Source: Acidobacterium sp049965615 (lineage in GTDB: Bacteria; Acidobacteriota; Terriglobia; Terriglobales; Acidobacteriaceae). From it: DNA of 64,000 nucleotides. The position numbers were made by a program, and so were the translations under genes. Below the pieces are notes generated by a model. That model saw nothing but the letters and a program-made list of their open reading frames with translations. It had not been told where the DNA came from and did no database searches. The stretch lies in contig JBMFWD010000011.1 of assembly GCA_049965615.1 (NCBI GenBank), forward strand, positions 1 through 64,000, given 5' to 3'. The first letter of the stretch is position 1. Every line of letters begins with the position of its first letter. Shown here in pieces: positions 25,406 to 35,000 of this stretch.

Positions 25406-25687
25406 ATGGTTCGTCATTATCTTGTAAAAGGTCGCGTGCAGGGCGTTGGCTTCCGGTGGTTTGTGCACCGGGAGGCCGAACCGCTGGGCCTGCGCGGCTG
25501 GGTCCGCAACACCGAGGATGGCCACGTGGAAGTGGTGGCCGCCGGCGAGCGGCGACAGTTAGAGTCGCTGGCCGAGGCTCTGCGGCGTGGCTCGCGGGGC
25601 AGCCGCGTGGACGACGTGGTGATGCACGAGCTGAAAGAGCAGGAAGGCGAAAACCTTGGATCATTCCACATTGAAGGAGCCTGGTAG
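25406..25687 (+). CDS. acyP: Acylphosphatase
   Basis: A 93-residue enzyme that hydrolyses carboxyl phosphates such as acetyl phosphate. The conserved KGRVQGVGFRWFV contains the phosphate-binding Arg (GFR) and RGWVRNTEDGHVEVVAAG carries the catalytic Asn. The length is normal. apt begins 8 bp after its stop, so the two are probably one operon ending at the 26262 terminator. Confidence 0.94.
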   Translation: MVRHYLVKGRVQGVGFRWFVHREAEPLGLRGWVRNTEDGHVEVVAAGERRQLESLAEALRRGSRGSRVDDVVMHELKEQEGENLGSFHIEGAW

Positions 25688-25694
25688 CAAGACC

Positions 25695-26240
25695 ATGCAA
25701 ACTCCCCATAAGGTGAACTGCGAGCCGCTGAAGGAACTGGTGCGCACGGTGCCGGATTTTCCGAAGCCCGGCATTCTTTTCTACGACATTACGACCCTGC
25801 TGAAGGACAAGGCGGGCTTTGCCAAGCTGATTGACGCGATGGCCGAGCACTACATCGACCGCAAGGTGGACCTGGTGCTGGGGATCGAGGCGCGCGGATT
25901 TATCTTTGGCCCGGCGCTGGCCTATCGGCTGAACGCGGGCTTTGTGCCGGTTCGCAAGCCGAAGAAGCTGCCCGCCGCCACCGTGCGCGTGACCTACGAT
26001 CTGGAATACGGCAGCGATACGCTGGAGATTCACGAGGACGCGATTGAGCCGGGCCAGCGCATTGTGCTGGTGGATGATCTGCTGGCGACCGGCGGCACCA
26101 TGGAAGCCACCGTGAAACTGGTGCGGCAACTGGGCGGCGACATCGCCGGGCTGGCCTTTGCCGTGGAGCTGGACTTTTTGAAGGGGCGCGAGCGCTTCCC
26201 GGACATGGACGTCTTCAGTTTGCTGCACTACGACGAGTAG
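25695..26240 (+). CDS. apt: Adenine phosphoribosyltransferase
   Basis: A 181-residue purine salvage enzyme making AMP from adenine and PRPP. It shows the N-terminal RTVPDFPKPGILFYDIT, GIEARGFIFG, and the PRPP loop IVLVDDLLATGGT. ATG 25695 is preferred; a TTG at 25656 in the same frame overlaps acyP. A strong terminator follows the stop. Confidence 0.94.
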   Translation: MQTPHKVNCEPLKELVRTVPDFPKPGILFYDITTLLKDKAGFAKLIDAMAEHYIDRKVDLVLGIEARGFIFGPALAYRLNAGFVPVRKPKKLPAATVRVTYDLEYGSDTLEIHEDAIEPGQRIVLVDDLLATGGTMEATVKLVRQLGGDIAGLAFAVELDFLKGRERFPDMDVFSLLHYDE

Positions 26241-26261
26241 CTGTGCGACACAGGCACGACG

Positions 26262-26294
26262 AAGGGCCGGAGCGATCCGGCCCTTTTTGTTTTC
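26262..26294 (+). terminator. Rho-independent terminator after apt
   Basis: A 9-bp stem (AAGGGCCGG/CCGGCCCTT, loop AGCGAT) is followed by TTTGTTTTC, 21 bp after the apt stop. Confidence 0.88.
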
Positions 26295-26311
26295 TGGCGG
26301 AGGGGTGCGGC

Positions 26312-26473
26312 TCAGGCGCGTTTTCGATTGGCAACGAAGTGGGCGATGAAGAGCAGGGCCGCGATTATGAGCAGCGCGCGCAGCAGGAAGGCCGCGATGT
26401 GAAAGACGAGAAAGGCTCCCAGCCAGATGACGAAAAGCGCGAAGGCCAGCACGAGGTATCTGCTCTTGAACAT
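26312..26473 (-). CDS. Small membrane protein (lmo0937-like)
   Basis: A 53-residue frame starting MFKSRYLVLAFALFV and ending NRKRA. Two hydrophobic segments (about 7-24 and 29-46) are joined by a short turn, with basic residues at both ends. Size and pattern resemble the lmo0937/DUF5670 family of tiny stress-associated membrane proteins, but similarity is judged by eye only. It runs against the apt terminator. Confidence 0.55.
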   Translation of the reverse strand: MFKSRYLVLAFALFVIWLGAFLVFHIAAFLLRALLIIAALLFIAHFVANRKRA

Positions 26474-26521
26474 CGGGCTTGCTCCGGTGCTGCTGTGGAT
26501 TGGATGCGGCGCAGCAGCAGG

Positions 26522-26794
26522 CTAGTTTATTTCGCTTACCAGCAGGCGGTCACCGGGTTTGAGGTAGCCTTTGCGGCGGAACCAGTCTTCCATGGAGGCG
26601 GTGAGGCGGTCGAGGGGGACGCGCAGCCCCACTTCGAGAAGGCCATCCGCAGCGGGGAGGGTATCGTCGAAGACTGCGTCGTTGGTGAAGTTGCGCATGG
26701 CGAAGTTGTCGATCCAGTGGATCGGGCATGGAGCCGGAGCGGCGGAGGATTCGCCGGCTCGTTCGAATTCAACTCGCAACTTGCGCAGGAACAT
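26522..26794 (-). CDS. Small protein of unknown function downstream of pckA
   Basis: A 90-residue soluble protein (MFLRKLRVEFERAG...) ending DWFRRKGYLKPGDRLLVSEIN, with no signal or membrane segment. It starts only 5 bp after the pckA stop, so it is very probably translated from the same transcript. No family is recognised. Possible roles as a regulator or partner of PckA rest on position alone. Confidence 0.65.
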   Translation of the reverse strand: MFLRKLRVEFERAGESSAAPAPCPIHWIDNFAMRNFTNDAVFDDTLPAADGLLEVGLRVPLDRLTASMEDWFRRKGYLKPGDRLLVSEIN

Positions 26795-26799
26795 CGCTT

Positions 26800-28386
26800 C
26801 TACTTTTTAGCATGCGGTCCGGCGGCGCGGACCTCGTCGGGCACGCCGAACTTGCGGAAATTGTCCTCAAATTTTGACGCCAGCAAATTGGCCTGCGCGT
26901 CGTAGGCGTTTTTGTCGGTCCACATGTTGCGAGGGTTGAGAATTTCGGGCGGAACGTGGGGGCAACTGGTGGGGATGTTGAGACCGAAGGCCGGCTCGAC
27001 GGCGTAGTCGGCCTGGGCGAGCGTGCCGTTGAGGATGGCGTCGACGATGGCACGCGTGATCTTGAGGCTCATGCGCTTGCCAACGCCGAATGCGCCGCCG
27101 CTCCAGCCGGTGTTGACGAGCCAGCACTGGGCATTGTGCTCGCGGAGGCGGCTGCCGAGCATTTCCGCATAGAGGCCGGGCGCAAGCGGTAAAAATGGAG
27201 AACCAAAGCAGGCGGAAAACTCAGGAACCGGCTCGCTGCCGAGACCGGCCTCGGTACCGGCCAGCTTGGCGGTGTATCCGGAGAGGAAGTGGTACATGGC
27301 CTGGTTGGGGTTGAGCCGGGCCACGGGCGGCAGCACGCCGAAGGCATCGGCGGCGAGAAAAAGCACGTTGCGGGGATGGCCGCCGACGCCGGGAATCATG
27401 GCGTTGGCGATGAAGTCGATGGGGTAGGCGGCGCGGGTGTTCTCGGTGTAGCGCACGTCAGTGTAGTCGGGCACGCCGGTGTGCTTGTCGATGACGACAT
27501 TCTCCAGCACGGAGCCGAAGCGGATGGCGTGGAAGATCTGCGGCTCTTTTTCCTCGGTGAGGTCGACGCACTTGGCGTAGCATCCGCCCTCGAAGTTGAA
27601 GACGCCGTCGGCGCTCCAGCCGTGCTCGTCGTCGCCGATGAGCCGGCGCGCGGGGTCGGCGGAGAGGGTGGTTTTGCCGGTGCCCGAGAGGCCGAAGAAG
27701 AGCGCGGTGTCTCCGTCGGCGCCGACGTTGGCCGAGCAGTGCATGGGAAGGACATTTTGCTCGGGCAGCAGGTAGTTCATAACGCCGAAGATGCACTTCT
27801 TCATTTCTCCGGCGTACCTGGTGCCGCCGATGAGAACGATGCGGTCCGTGAAATCCGTGAGGATGAAGGTGCTGGAGCGGGTGCCGTCGCGCTGGGGATC
27901 GGCCTCAAACTCGGGCGCGGCAATAACCGTGAACCGGGGCGAGTAGTTCTCCAGCTCGGCCTGCGTGGGCCGCACAAAGAGCTGCTTGACGAATAGCGCG
28001 TGCCAGGCGTACTCACAGACAAAGCGCACGGGAAGCTGGTAGTTGGGGTCGGCTCCGGACTGGAGGTCCATGACGTAGAGGTCGCGCTCGGCCATGTGGG
28101 CGACGACGCGGTCGAGCAGCGCGCGGAATTGCTCGCGCGGAAAGGGCTGATTGACCTTTCCCCAGTGGACCTTGCCGTGGGTGGAGTCGTCGTCCACGAT
28201 GAACTTATCGCGGGGCGAGCGTCCCGTGCGCGCGCCGGTGCGCGCTACCACGGCGCCGTTGGCGGCCAGCGAGGCCTCACCGCGCGCGATGGCGGTTTCC
28301 ACCAGCTGCGGGGTGGAAAGGTTGCGGTGGACGTGTGGACCTTCGATTAACTTTGCGAGATCGCGGGTGACCGTGATCGCTCCCAT
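26800..28386 (-). CDS. pckA: Phosphoenolpyruvate carboxykinase (ATP)
   Basis: A 528-residue ATP-type PEPCK, converting oxaloacetate and ATP to PEP at the start of gluconeogenesis. It shows RTGRSPRDKFIV, YAGEMKKCIFGVMNYLLP, the kinase P-loop FFGLSGTGKTTLSAD, GDDEHGWS and NFEGGCYAKC. The ATG at 28386 has AAGGAG about 8 nt upstream; in-frame sequence above it is not conserved. A single small gene follows in the operon. Confidence 0.95.
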   Translation of the reverse strand: MGAITVTRDLAKLIEGPHVHRNLSTPQLVETAIARGEASLAANGAVVARTGARTGRSPRDKFIVDDDSTHGKVHWGKVNQPFPREQFRALLDRVVAHMAERDLYVMDLQSGADPNYQLPVRFVCEYAWHALFVKQLFVRPTQAELENYSPRFTVIAAPEFEADPQRDGTRSSTFILTDFTDRIVLIGGTRYAGEMKKCIFGVMNYLLPEQNVLPMHCSANVGADGDTALFFGLSGTGKTTLSADPARRLIGDDEHGWSADGVFNFEGGCYAKCVDLTEEKEPQIFHAIRFGSVLENVVIDKHTGVPDYTDVRYTENTRAAYPIDFIANAMIPGVGGHPRNVLFLAADAFGVLPPVARLNPNQAMYHFLSGYTAKLAGTEAGLGSEPVPEFSACFGSPFLPLAPGLYAEMLGSRLREHNAQCWLVNTGWSGGAFGVGKRMSLKITRAIVDAILNGTLAQADYAVEPAFGLNIPTSCPHVPPEILNPRNMWTDKNAYDAQANLLASKFEDNFRKFGVPDEVRAAGPHAKK

Positions 28387-28524
28387 GCAGATTGGCTCCT
28401 TGGAAAGGCGAACCGAGTATTGTGCCATCCAGCCCTGAAATCTGGCAAAGCGCCGGCCCGGATTCTGTAAACGAAACATGCGTCCGCGGAGGGCGCATTG
28501 GGGTGAGAGCGATGAAGTCCGCGG

Positions 28525-28923
28525 CTAGGCGGGCAGCTGCGGCTCGTCGATATCAGGAACCAGCGTGGGCAGCTTGCTGGTGTGGCCGGCTTCGCGCAGC
28601 ACGGCTTCCACGTTTGCGAGGACTTCTTCCATGGTCATGGTGTACATTTCGCGGCCGCTGTCGTAGCCAGACTCAATGATCTGCTTGAGATAGAGGCCGG
28701 CAGCCTGCGCGGCGAGCTGGTCGGTGATGACCTTGCCGGTGCGCTTCCTGTGCTCCACCCAGGCAGAGTACGGCATGGCGATCCACACGGGACGGCCGCT
28801 GACTTCAAAGCGGACATCCACGGCATCGGCGTGCCGGGTAGCGATAGCGACGATATTGGCTCTCCAGCGGCAGTGGAGAGTTTCCTGGGTCCAGCGATCA
28901 GTGGCGGAGAAGTTCTCGTACAT
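28525..28923 (-). CDS. Small protein of unknown function
   Basis: A 132-residue soluble protein (MYENFSATDRWTQETLHCRWRANIVAIATRHADAVDVRFEVSGRPVWIAMP...). The pattern suggests a small alpha/beta fold with a conserved-looking WVEHRKRTGK stretch and an acidic tail. No known motif. It lies 138 bp upstream of pckA in the same direction and diverges from the DksA-like gene. Confidence 0.6.
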   Translation of the reverse strand: MYENFSATDRWTQETLHCRWRANIVAIATRHADAVDVRFEVSGRPVWIAMPYSAWVEHRKRTGKVITDQLAAQAAGLYLKQIIESGYDSGREMYTMTMEEVLANVEAVLREAGHTSKLPTLVPDIDEPQLPA

Positions 28924-29171
28924 AACAACTACTAGCGTAAATGGGCTGGGGCCGTGTCATCAAATGGCGGGCCGGGAGCGGCGCAGGACCCCGATTTTGA
29001 CTGGAGGTGGGCAACCTTTTTCAGGCCGCCAAAGATCGGCAGGGGGGAACCTCAAAAAAAATAAAAAATCGTAAAAATTTTTTGTGTTCGCGCCTCAGTT
29101 TTTGCGTCAAACAAAAGTAATTCAGACGAGCCGAAGAGGCCGACTTTCTGACAGAAGGAAGGGGAAATGTG

Positions 29172-29552
29172 ATGAGGAAACAAGTTTCTGCCACCCAGAT
29201 TTACCGCGAGAAGCTGCTGGAGCAGAAGGCGCGGTTAGAGCGTTCGGTTCTCTCCACCATTGCGCAGGGACGTAACTTCGACGCTGACGACATTCTTGAT
29301 CCCGCGGATCAGGCAGTGATGTCGTATCAGCGGGAATTGATGTTCAGCCAGGGCACCAATGAGCGGACGCATCTTTCACTGATCCGGCTGGCGCTGGAGC
29401 GGCTGAACGACGGCAGCTACGGCGAATGCCTGATGTGCGGCGACGCGATCGGCGCAAAACGGCTGGAAGCGGTTCCGTGGACGCCTTATTGCATTCGCTG
29501 CCAGGAAAAGATAGAAAACGGCGAGCTGGACGAGGCCGAACAGGCCGCCTGA
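29172..29552 (+). CDS. DksA/TraR-family zinc-finger transcription factor
   Basis: A 126-residue protein with an N-terminal coiled coil (about 5-80) containing DADDILDPADQAVMSYQRE, where the Asp-rich tip is the part that enters the RNA polymerase secondary channel. The C-terminal C4 zinc finger is CLMCGDAIGAKRLEAVPWTPYCIRCQ-like, with both CxxC pairs (given here in parts: CLMC and CIRC). It probably modulates rRNA and stress promoters with ppGpp, which fits the Rel enzyme in this window. The ATG at 29172 is used; a GTG sits one codon upstream. AAGGAAGGGG lies before it, and an A/T-rich tract at about 29053-29083 may hold the promoter. Confidence 0.88.
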   Translation: MRKQVSATQIYREKLLEQKARLERSVLSTIAQGRNFDADDILDPADQAVMSYQRELMFSQGTNERTHLSLIRLALERLNDGSYGECLMCGDAIGAKRLEAVPWTPYCIRCQEKIENGELDEAEQAA

Positions 29553-29672
29553 CGACGGGCAGGTGGTGGCTCTGTTAGACTTTGAGTGATCCAGCAGGAG
29601 CAGCATCGGGGTTTTCAGAAAGTCCCGATGCACTTGCCTGCCACCCCGCCTTGAAGGAATTCTGAAGGACTC

Positions 29673-30383
29673 GTGGACACACAGACACGCCATGCGCTGA
29701 AGCACGACCGCTTCGTCGATTCGACGAATGCAACTCTTGAGTGGGCCGCGGATAATCGCGGCACGCTGATCCGCTACGGAATGATTGCCCTTGCGGTGAT
29801 TGTGTTGATCATTGCCGCAATCTGGACCTATGCGGTTCGTCAGCAGAACGCGCAGAACCTGCTCGGTCAGGGACTTTCCATCTACCAGACGCCCCTGCGC
29901 GTACCAGGTGAGCCCGCGGAGGAAGCACAAGGCAGCTATGACACCGCCGCTGCGCGCGCCAAGGCGGCTTATCCGCTCTTTGAGAAGGCGGCGAACCAGT
30001 ACGGCTGGCTGCGCCCCGGCGAAGACGCCCGCTACTTTGCAGGGCTGGCCGACATGGACATGGGCGACCAGTCGAAGGCGGAGTCGGAGCTGAAGAAAGC
30101 CTCGAAGGCGCACGACCGCAACATTGCCGCGCTGGCGCAGATGGCGCTGGCCAGCCTGTACGTGCAAATGGGGAATACCTCAAAGGCAATCGACATTTAC
30201 AACAAGCTGATCAAGAACCCCACCATGACGGTGCCGGCGAGCGCCGCGCAGCTGGAGTTGGCGGGCTTGTATGAAAACAGCAATCCGGACAAGGCGAAGC
30301 AGATTTACGCCGAGGTGAAGGATAAGAACAGCAAGACGGCTGCCGGGCAGATTGCGGCGGAACAACTGCAGAAGCTGAAGTAA
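29673..30383 (+). CDS. TPR-containing membrane-anchored protein (YfgM-like)
   Basis: A 236-residue protein starting at GTG with AAGGA 5 nt upstream. A cytoplasmic N terminus of about 30 residues is followed by one transmembrane helix (LIRYGMIALAVIVLIIAAIW), then a periplasmic region of TPR-like helices rich in Ala and Lys (SLYVQMGNTSKAIDIYNKLI and similar). This layout matches the YfgM/TPR_21 group, which interacts with SecYEG and periplasmic chaperones. It lies 120 bp behind the DksA-like gene and is followed by a strong bidirectional terminator. Confidence 0.8.
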   Translation: MDTQTRHALKHDRFVDSTNATLEWAADNRGTLIRYGMIALAVIVLIIAAIWTYAVRQQNAQNLLGQGLSIYQTPLRVPGEPAEEAQGSYDTAAARAKAAYPLFEKAANQYGWLRPGEDARYFAGLADMDMGDQSKAESELKKASKAHDRNIAALAQMALASLYVQMGNTSKAIDIYNKLIKNPTMTVPASAAQLELAGLYENSNPDKAKQIYAEVKDKNSKTAAGQIAAEQLQKLK

Positions 30384-30407
30384 ATTCGCGGGGCGGACCC
30401 TGCATAC

Positions 30408-30446
30408 AAAAAGGCTGCGGATTCTACCGATCCGCAGCCTTTTTTG
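30408..30446. terminator. Bidirectional terminator
   Basis: A 10-bp stem (GGCTGCGGAT/ATCCGCAGCC) is flanked by an A5 run on the left and a T6 run on the right, so it can end both the TPR-protein transcript and the convergent osmC operon. Confidence 0.88.
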
Positions 30447-30517
30447 TTACGCATCCCCGGGGAAACGGAGATTGGGGTGGTTTGCCCCTACGGCTGTATC
30501 GATTGTGTCGATGCGAC

Positions 30518-30940
30518 CTACCCAGCCGCAGCCAAAGCATCTGGCGGACCGGCCTGGATCTGAATATCGATTTGCGGCACCTGCAACATGGTCTGGTGGA
30601 TGAGGCAGCGATGGACGGCGCGCTCCATGCCCTGGGTTTGCTCCTCGTTGAGCGGGACCGGGCTTTTGACCTGAATGGTGAAGTTGCCGAGGCGGACGGG
30701 GTCGCGGAGCTTTTCCGCATCCACGATGACTTCCACGCCTGATTCCGCCAGCTTGCGGATGACCAGATACTGCGCGGCATAAAAGGCGGCGCAGGAGCCC
30801 AGCGCGGCGAGGAAGATCTCGGGCGGGGTCATGGCGGTATCTTCGCCGCCGACTTCGGTGGGCTGGTCGGTTTCAATGACGTGCCCACGGGCCTGCATGC
30901 TGAACTTCATTTTTCCGGTATGTGTGACTTTCACTTCCAT
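30518..30940 (-). CDS. OsmC/Ohr-family peroxiredoxin-like protein
   Basis: A 140-residue protein of the OsmC superfamily, thiol peroxidases that reduce organic hydroperoxides. The two redox cysteines are in place: C50 in ALGSCAAFYAAQYL and C112 in HRCLIHQT. It is closer to the generic OsmC/YhfA group than to Ohr. It is the last gene of the RND pump operon, 43 bp after the preceding small gene, and is followed by the terminator at 30408. Its position links peroxide or reactive-sulfur defence to the exporter. Confidence 0.88.
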   Translation of the reverse strand: MEVKVTHTGKMKFSMQARGHVIETDQPTEVGGEDTAMTPPEIFLAALGSCAAFYAAQYLVIRKLAESGVEVIVDAEKLRDPVRLGNFTIQVKSPVPLNEEQTQGMERAVHRCLIHQTMLQVPQIDIQIQAGPPDALAAAG

Positions 30941-30983
30941 CGTGCCCTCACTTTTGCGATGCCCAGCTTTGGGATCGCCGTCG

Positions 30984-31286
30984 TTATGCTTCGCTTCCCT
31001 GCTCTTCTCCGCAGGAGGGTGAACCTTCGGTCGTGCGGCTGGCCCGCATGGACTCCAGCATTTCCATGCAGACCGGACTTACGTTGCGCAGCCACTGCCG
31101 CGGCTCGCTGTCCTGCGGATACTCTTCAAGCGCCAGCCATGCGCGCAGCAGCGTGACGGCAAGGCAAAGCTCGGCGTCAGGACGGCCCGATTCCACGCGG
31201 AACATCTGCCAGTATACGGCGTCGCAGAACTGTTCCGGCGTGATTTTTGCGGGTCGCGCGCTCTTTTTGCGAGTAGCCACAGTCAT
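30984..31286 (-). CDS. Small protein of unknown function in the RND operon
   Basis: A 100-residue soluble protein (MTVATRKKSARPAKITPEQFC...) with a basic N terminus and mostly helical remainder; cysteines in EQFCD, ELCLAV, SPVCME and SPSCG. Start ATG 31286 overlaps the methyltransferase stop by 4 bp (ATGA), indicating translational coupling. No family is recognised. Four scattered Cys in an operon with OsmC hint at thiol or metal chemistry, which is speculation. Confidence 0.65.
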   Translation of the reverse strand: MTVATRKKSARPAKITPEQFCDAVYWQMFRVESGRPDAELCLAVTLLRAWLALEEYPQDSEPRQWLRNVSPVCMEMLESMRASRTTEGSPSCGEEQGSEA

Positions 31287-31864
31287 TTCCTCGTAGCGAC
31301 CACCAGCCATGAGTATTCGCCGACGTGCCCCATGGCCTGAGGATCGAAGCCGGCAACTTCCATTTCGTGCGTGCAGCTTTCGACGCTGATGCGGTGTTCG
31401 AGTGGCGGCCCTGCGATGCGCTCGACATCGGGACGCCAGTCGAGGATCGCCAGCCTGCCACCTGGCTTGAGAATGCGCGCGGCTTCGGCGAGGACAGCGT
31501 CGCGGCTGGGAAACTCGTGCCAGACGTTGGCCATGAAGACAAGGTCGCAGCCGGCACCGGGCAGCGTGGTGGATTCAGCTTCAGCATGTACCAACTGGAT
31601 GTTGGTGAAGCCGGAGGTTTCCATTTTGCGGCGGATCCAGTCAAGCATCTCCGGCTGCGCATCGACGGCGATGACGCGCCCCTTGTTGCCCGTGCGCCCG
31701 GCCATGGGCAGGGCGAAGTAGCCGGTGCCTGCTCCGATGTCGGCAATGACTTCGCCGGCGGAGATGTTCAGCAGCGAGAGCACCTCGCCAGGCGGCAGCC
31801 ACTCCAGGCGCGCCGGGTCTTCTAGCTTGTGCGCCTGGGCGGCGGGAAAGCGGCGATCATGCAT
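31283..31864 (-). CDS. Class I SAM-dependent methyltransferase
   Basis: A 193-residue methyltransferase. Motif I is VIADIGAGTGYFALPMA, motif II region VIAVDAQPEMLDW, and LKPGGRLAILDW marks the later strand. No substrate-specific domain is present. It resembles the small UbiE/arsM-like group but lacks the Cys set expected of arsenite methyltransferases. It overlaps the DUF2892 gene by 8 bp upstream and a small gene by 4 bp downstream, inside the pump operon. A small thiol or metalloid substrate is a guess. Confidence 0.85.
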   Translation of the reverse strand: MHDRRFPAAQAHKLEDPARLEWLPPGEVLSLLNISAGEVIADIGAGTGYFALPMAGRTGNKGRVIAVDAQPEMLDWIRRKMETSGFTNIQLVHAEAESTTLPGAGCDLVFMANVWHEFPSRDAVLAEAARILKPGGRLAILDWRPDVERIAGPPLEHRISVESCTHEMEVAGFDPQAMGHVGEYSWLVVATRK

Positions 31865-32078
31865 GGCTGCCTGCCTTGCTGGAGCAGCCTGGCTCGGGGA
31901 GCTTCAGCGCGCGCAGCACGACCATCATGGGGCACCAGTTGGTGAAGGCCGACTGGAAGAGGTTGAGTCCTACTAAAGCGGTGAGCAGGTACCAGTAGCC
32001 GGACACCCAGTGGCCAAGCGCCACCGAAGCCAGAATTACGATACCGGCAATCATTCTTAATGCGCGTTCAACCGTCAT
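31857..32078 (-). CDS. DUF2892 (YgaP transmembrane-type) membrane protein
   Basis: A 73-residue protein with two transmembrane segments (about 8-22 and 27-43) and the family signature FTNWCPMMVVL after the second helix. DUF2892 domains are often fused or adjacent to rhodanese in YgaP-type proteins, tying them to sulfur chemistry. Start ATG 32078 has AAGGAG 8 nt upstream and lies within the last codons of the RND gene (11-bp overlap). Confidence 0.85.
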   Translation of the reverse strand: MTVERALRMIAGIVILASVALGHWVSGYWYLLTALVGLNLFQSAFTNWCPMMVVLRALKLPEPGCSSKAGSHA

Positions 32079-35000
32079 GACGAGTCTCCTTGTTTTGTTC
32101 CGTTGGATTGATATCAGTGGGATAACAGATTTCTTCTTCCGGTCCCTTGCGGTTCCGGTTGAGCATGTAATAGATGATCGGAATGGCGGGCCACGAGAGG
32201 AACGTGGAGGCGACCGTTCCGGCGATGAGGGACAGGCCGAGTCCCTGGAAGATGGGGTCGGGCAGAATGACCGCGCCGCCGACGATGACGCCCGCCGCGG
32301 TGAGCAGCACGGGCCGCAGGCGCACGGCGCCGGCATCGATGACGGCTTCCTTGAGCGGCATGCCTTCGGCAAGACGGAGCTCGATGAAGTCGACCACAAG
32401 GATGGAGTTGCGCACGATAATGCCCGCTCCGGCGATGAAGCCGATCATCGATGTGGCCGTGAAGAATGCGCCCAGGAGGGCATGAGCGGGCAGGATGCCG
32501 ACCAGCGTGAGCGGGATGGGAGCCATGATGACCAGCGGCGTCGTGAAAGACTTGAACCAGCCCACCACCAGCACGTAGATAAGCACCAGTACGACGGCGA
32601 AGGCGAGACCGAGATCGCGGAAGACCTCGATGGTGATCTGCCATTCCCCGTCCCACTTGACGGAGTAGTGCTGCGTGAGCGGCGGCTGCTCGGCGTTGTA
32701 GATGGCGAGTTTGACGCCGTCGGGCGTTTGCAGCTTGTCGAGCGCCTTGTCCATTTTGAGGATGGCGTAGACGGGGCTCTCTTCCGCTCCGGCTACGTCA
32801 CCAGTCACGTAGACCACCGGCTTGAGGTTCTTGTGATAGATGTCGGGCTGCAGCGTGGTGTGCTGCACATCAACGAGTTCGCGAAGAGAGACGAGGCTGC
32901 CATCTGCGCCGCGCAGCTTGATGCTTTCCAGCGCATTCTCTGAGGAGCGGTCGGGCCTCGCCAGCTCGACCATGGTGGGGATGGGCTCACGCGAGTCGGG
33001 CACGTGCAGCAGGCCGGCCTGCATGCCGGAGGTGGCCACCCGCAGGGTCTCGGCAACCTGGGCGACACTGATGCCATGCAGCGCGGCCTTGGCCTGGTCA
33101 ACGTGCATGACGATTTCCTGCTGCGGGTCCTGCATGTACCAGTCGGTATCAACCACGCCGCTGGTGTGCTCGAAGATGTGCTTGATCTTGCGGGCGACTG
33201 CGATCCGGCCATTTTCATTGGGGCCATAAACTTCGGCGACGAGTGTCTGCAATACAGGCGGGCCGGGAGGAACTTCAGTGACGGCGATGCGCGCCCCGTA
33301 TTGCGCGGCGATCTTGTCGAGGCCTGGGCGCAGTTGCCTGGCGATCTCGTGGCTCTGCTCGCTGCGCTCGTTCAGGGGCAGCAGGTCGACGGCGATTTCC
33401 GCCTCGTTGACCTGCTTGCGCAGGTAGTAGTGGCGGACGAGTCCGTTGAAGTTATAGGGCGCGGCGGTGCCGGAGTAGATCTGATAATCGAGCACCTGCT
33501 TTTGCTCGCCGAGGTATGCGCCAAGCGCCTGGGCGACGCGGGTGGTCTGCTCAAGGGTGGTGCCGTCTGGCATGTTGACGACGACCTCGAACTCGCTCTT
33601 GTTGTCGAAGGGCAGCATTTTGACGAGTACGGCCTTGAGAGGCACGAGCGCGGCGGCTGCAAGCAGCAGGAAGACTACGGAGCCGAGGAAGAGCCAACGC
33701 CACTTTGCGCTGTGAATGAGCGGGTGCATGGCGCGGCGGTAGAACTTGATGAACCAGCCTTCCTTTTCCGGCTCAAGGGTGTGGGCCCCGGCGAGGTGCT
33801 TGCGACCCAGCAGGCGCTTGGCCGCCCAGGGCGAAACGATGAAGGCAACGGCGAGCGAGAAGAGCATGGCGATGGAGGAGCCGACCGGGATGGGCCGCAT
33901 GTAAGGACCCATGAGCCCGCGCACGAAGGCCATGGGCAGGATGGCCGCGATGACCGTGAAGGTGGCGAGAATGGTGGGGTTGCCGACCTCGTCGACGGCC
34001 TCGACCGCAACCTGGTGCAGCGGTCTGCGGCAGTTGGCGGGCATGCGGAAGTGGCGGACCATGTTTTCGACGACAACGATAGCGTCGTCGACAAGGATGC
34101 CTATGCTGAAGATGAGCGCAAAGAGCGTCACGCGGTTGAGCGTGTAGCCCATGAGGTAGAAAATGGCGAGGGTGAGGGCCAGGGTGACGGGGATGGCCAG
34201 CAGCACCACGCCGGACTCTCGCCAGCCGAGAAAGAGCGCAATGAGGAATGTAACCGTAATGGTTGCAATGAAGAGGTGCTCGAGCAGCGTGTCGGCTTTT
34301 TCCTTGGCGGTCTTGCCGTAGTTGCGCGTGGTGGTGACGTGCACGTCGTCCGGCAGCTTGACGCCGCGCATTTCCGCAACGCGCTTGAGGACTTCATTCG
34401 CAATGATGGTGGCGTTGGTGCCCTTGAGCTTGGCCACGGAGATGGTGACGGCCGGATACTCGTGGGCCGCGCCATTGGCCGCGCTGCGCACGGTGGTGCC
34501 AAAGAGCACGTAGTCATGCGGATCGGCGGGGCCGTCCTGAATCTTGTCTGCCACGTCGCGCAGGTACACAGGCTTGCCGTTGGCAACGCCCACCACGACG
34601 TTGCTCAGATCGTCGGCGTCGCGGAAGAACTGCCCGGCGTCCACGCGCACTTCCTGGTTGCCGTCGGCGAACTGCCCGGCCTGAATCCTCGCATTGGCGG
34701 CCTTCAGCCGTCCCACGACCATGTCAGGCGAGATGCTGAAGGCGGCCAGCTTGGCGCTGCTGAGGATGACGCGCATCTCGCGCGGCTGCCCGCCGATGAC
34801 GTGTGTTTCTGAAACATCAGGGATCTGCCGGATGGAGTGCTGGATTTCATCGGCCATCTGGCGAAGCTGATAGCCGTTGTAATTCTTGCCCCAGAGCGTG
34901 AGCGTGAGGATGGGCACATCGTCAATTGACCGGGCCTTGACGATGGGCTGGGAGATGCCCGGAGGCATGATGTCCTTGTTGGAGTAGAGCTTGTTATAGA

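Noticed and set aside
33004..34812. 602-codon plus-strand frame inside the RND pump
   Set aside because: Antisense shadow; the pump frame carries clear RND motifs.
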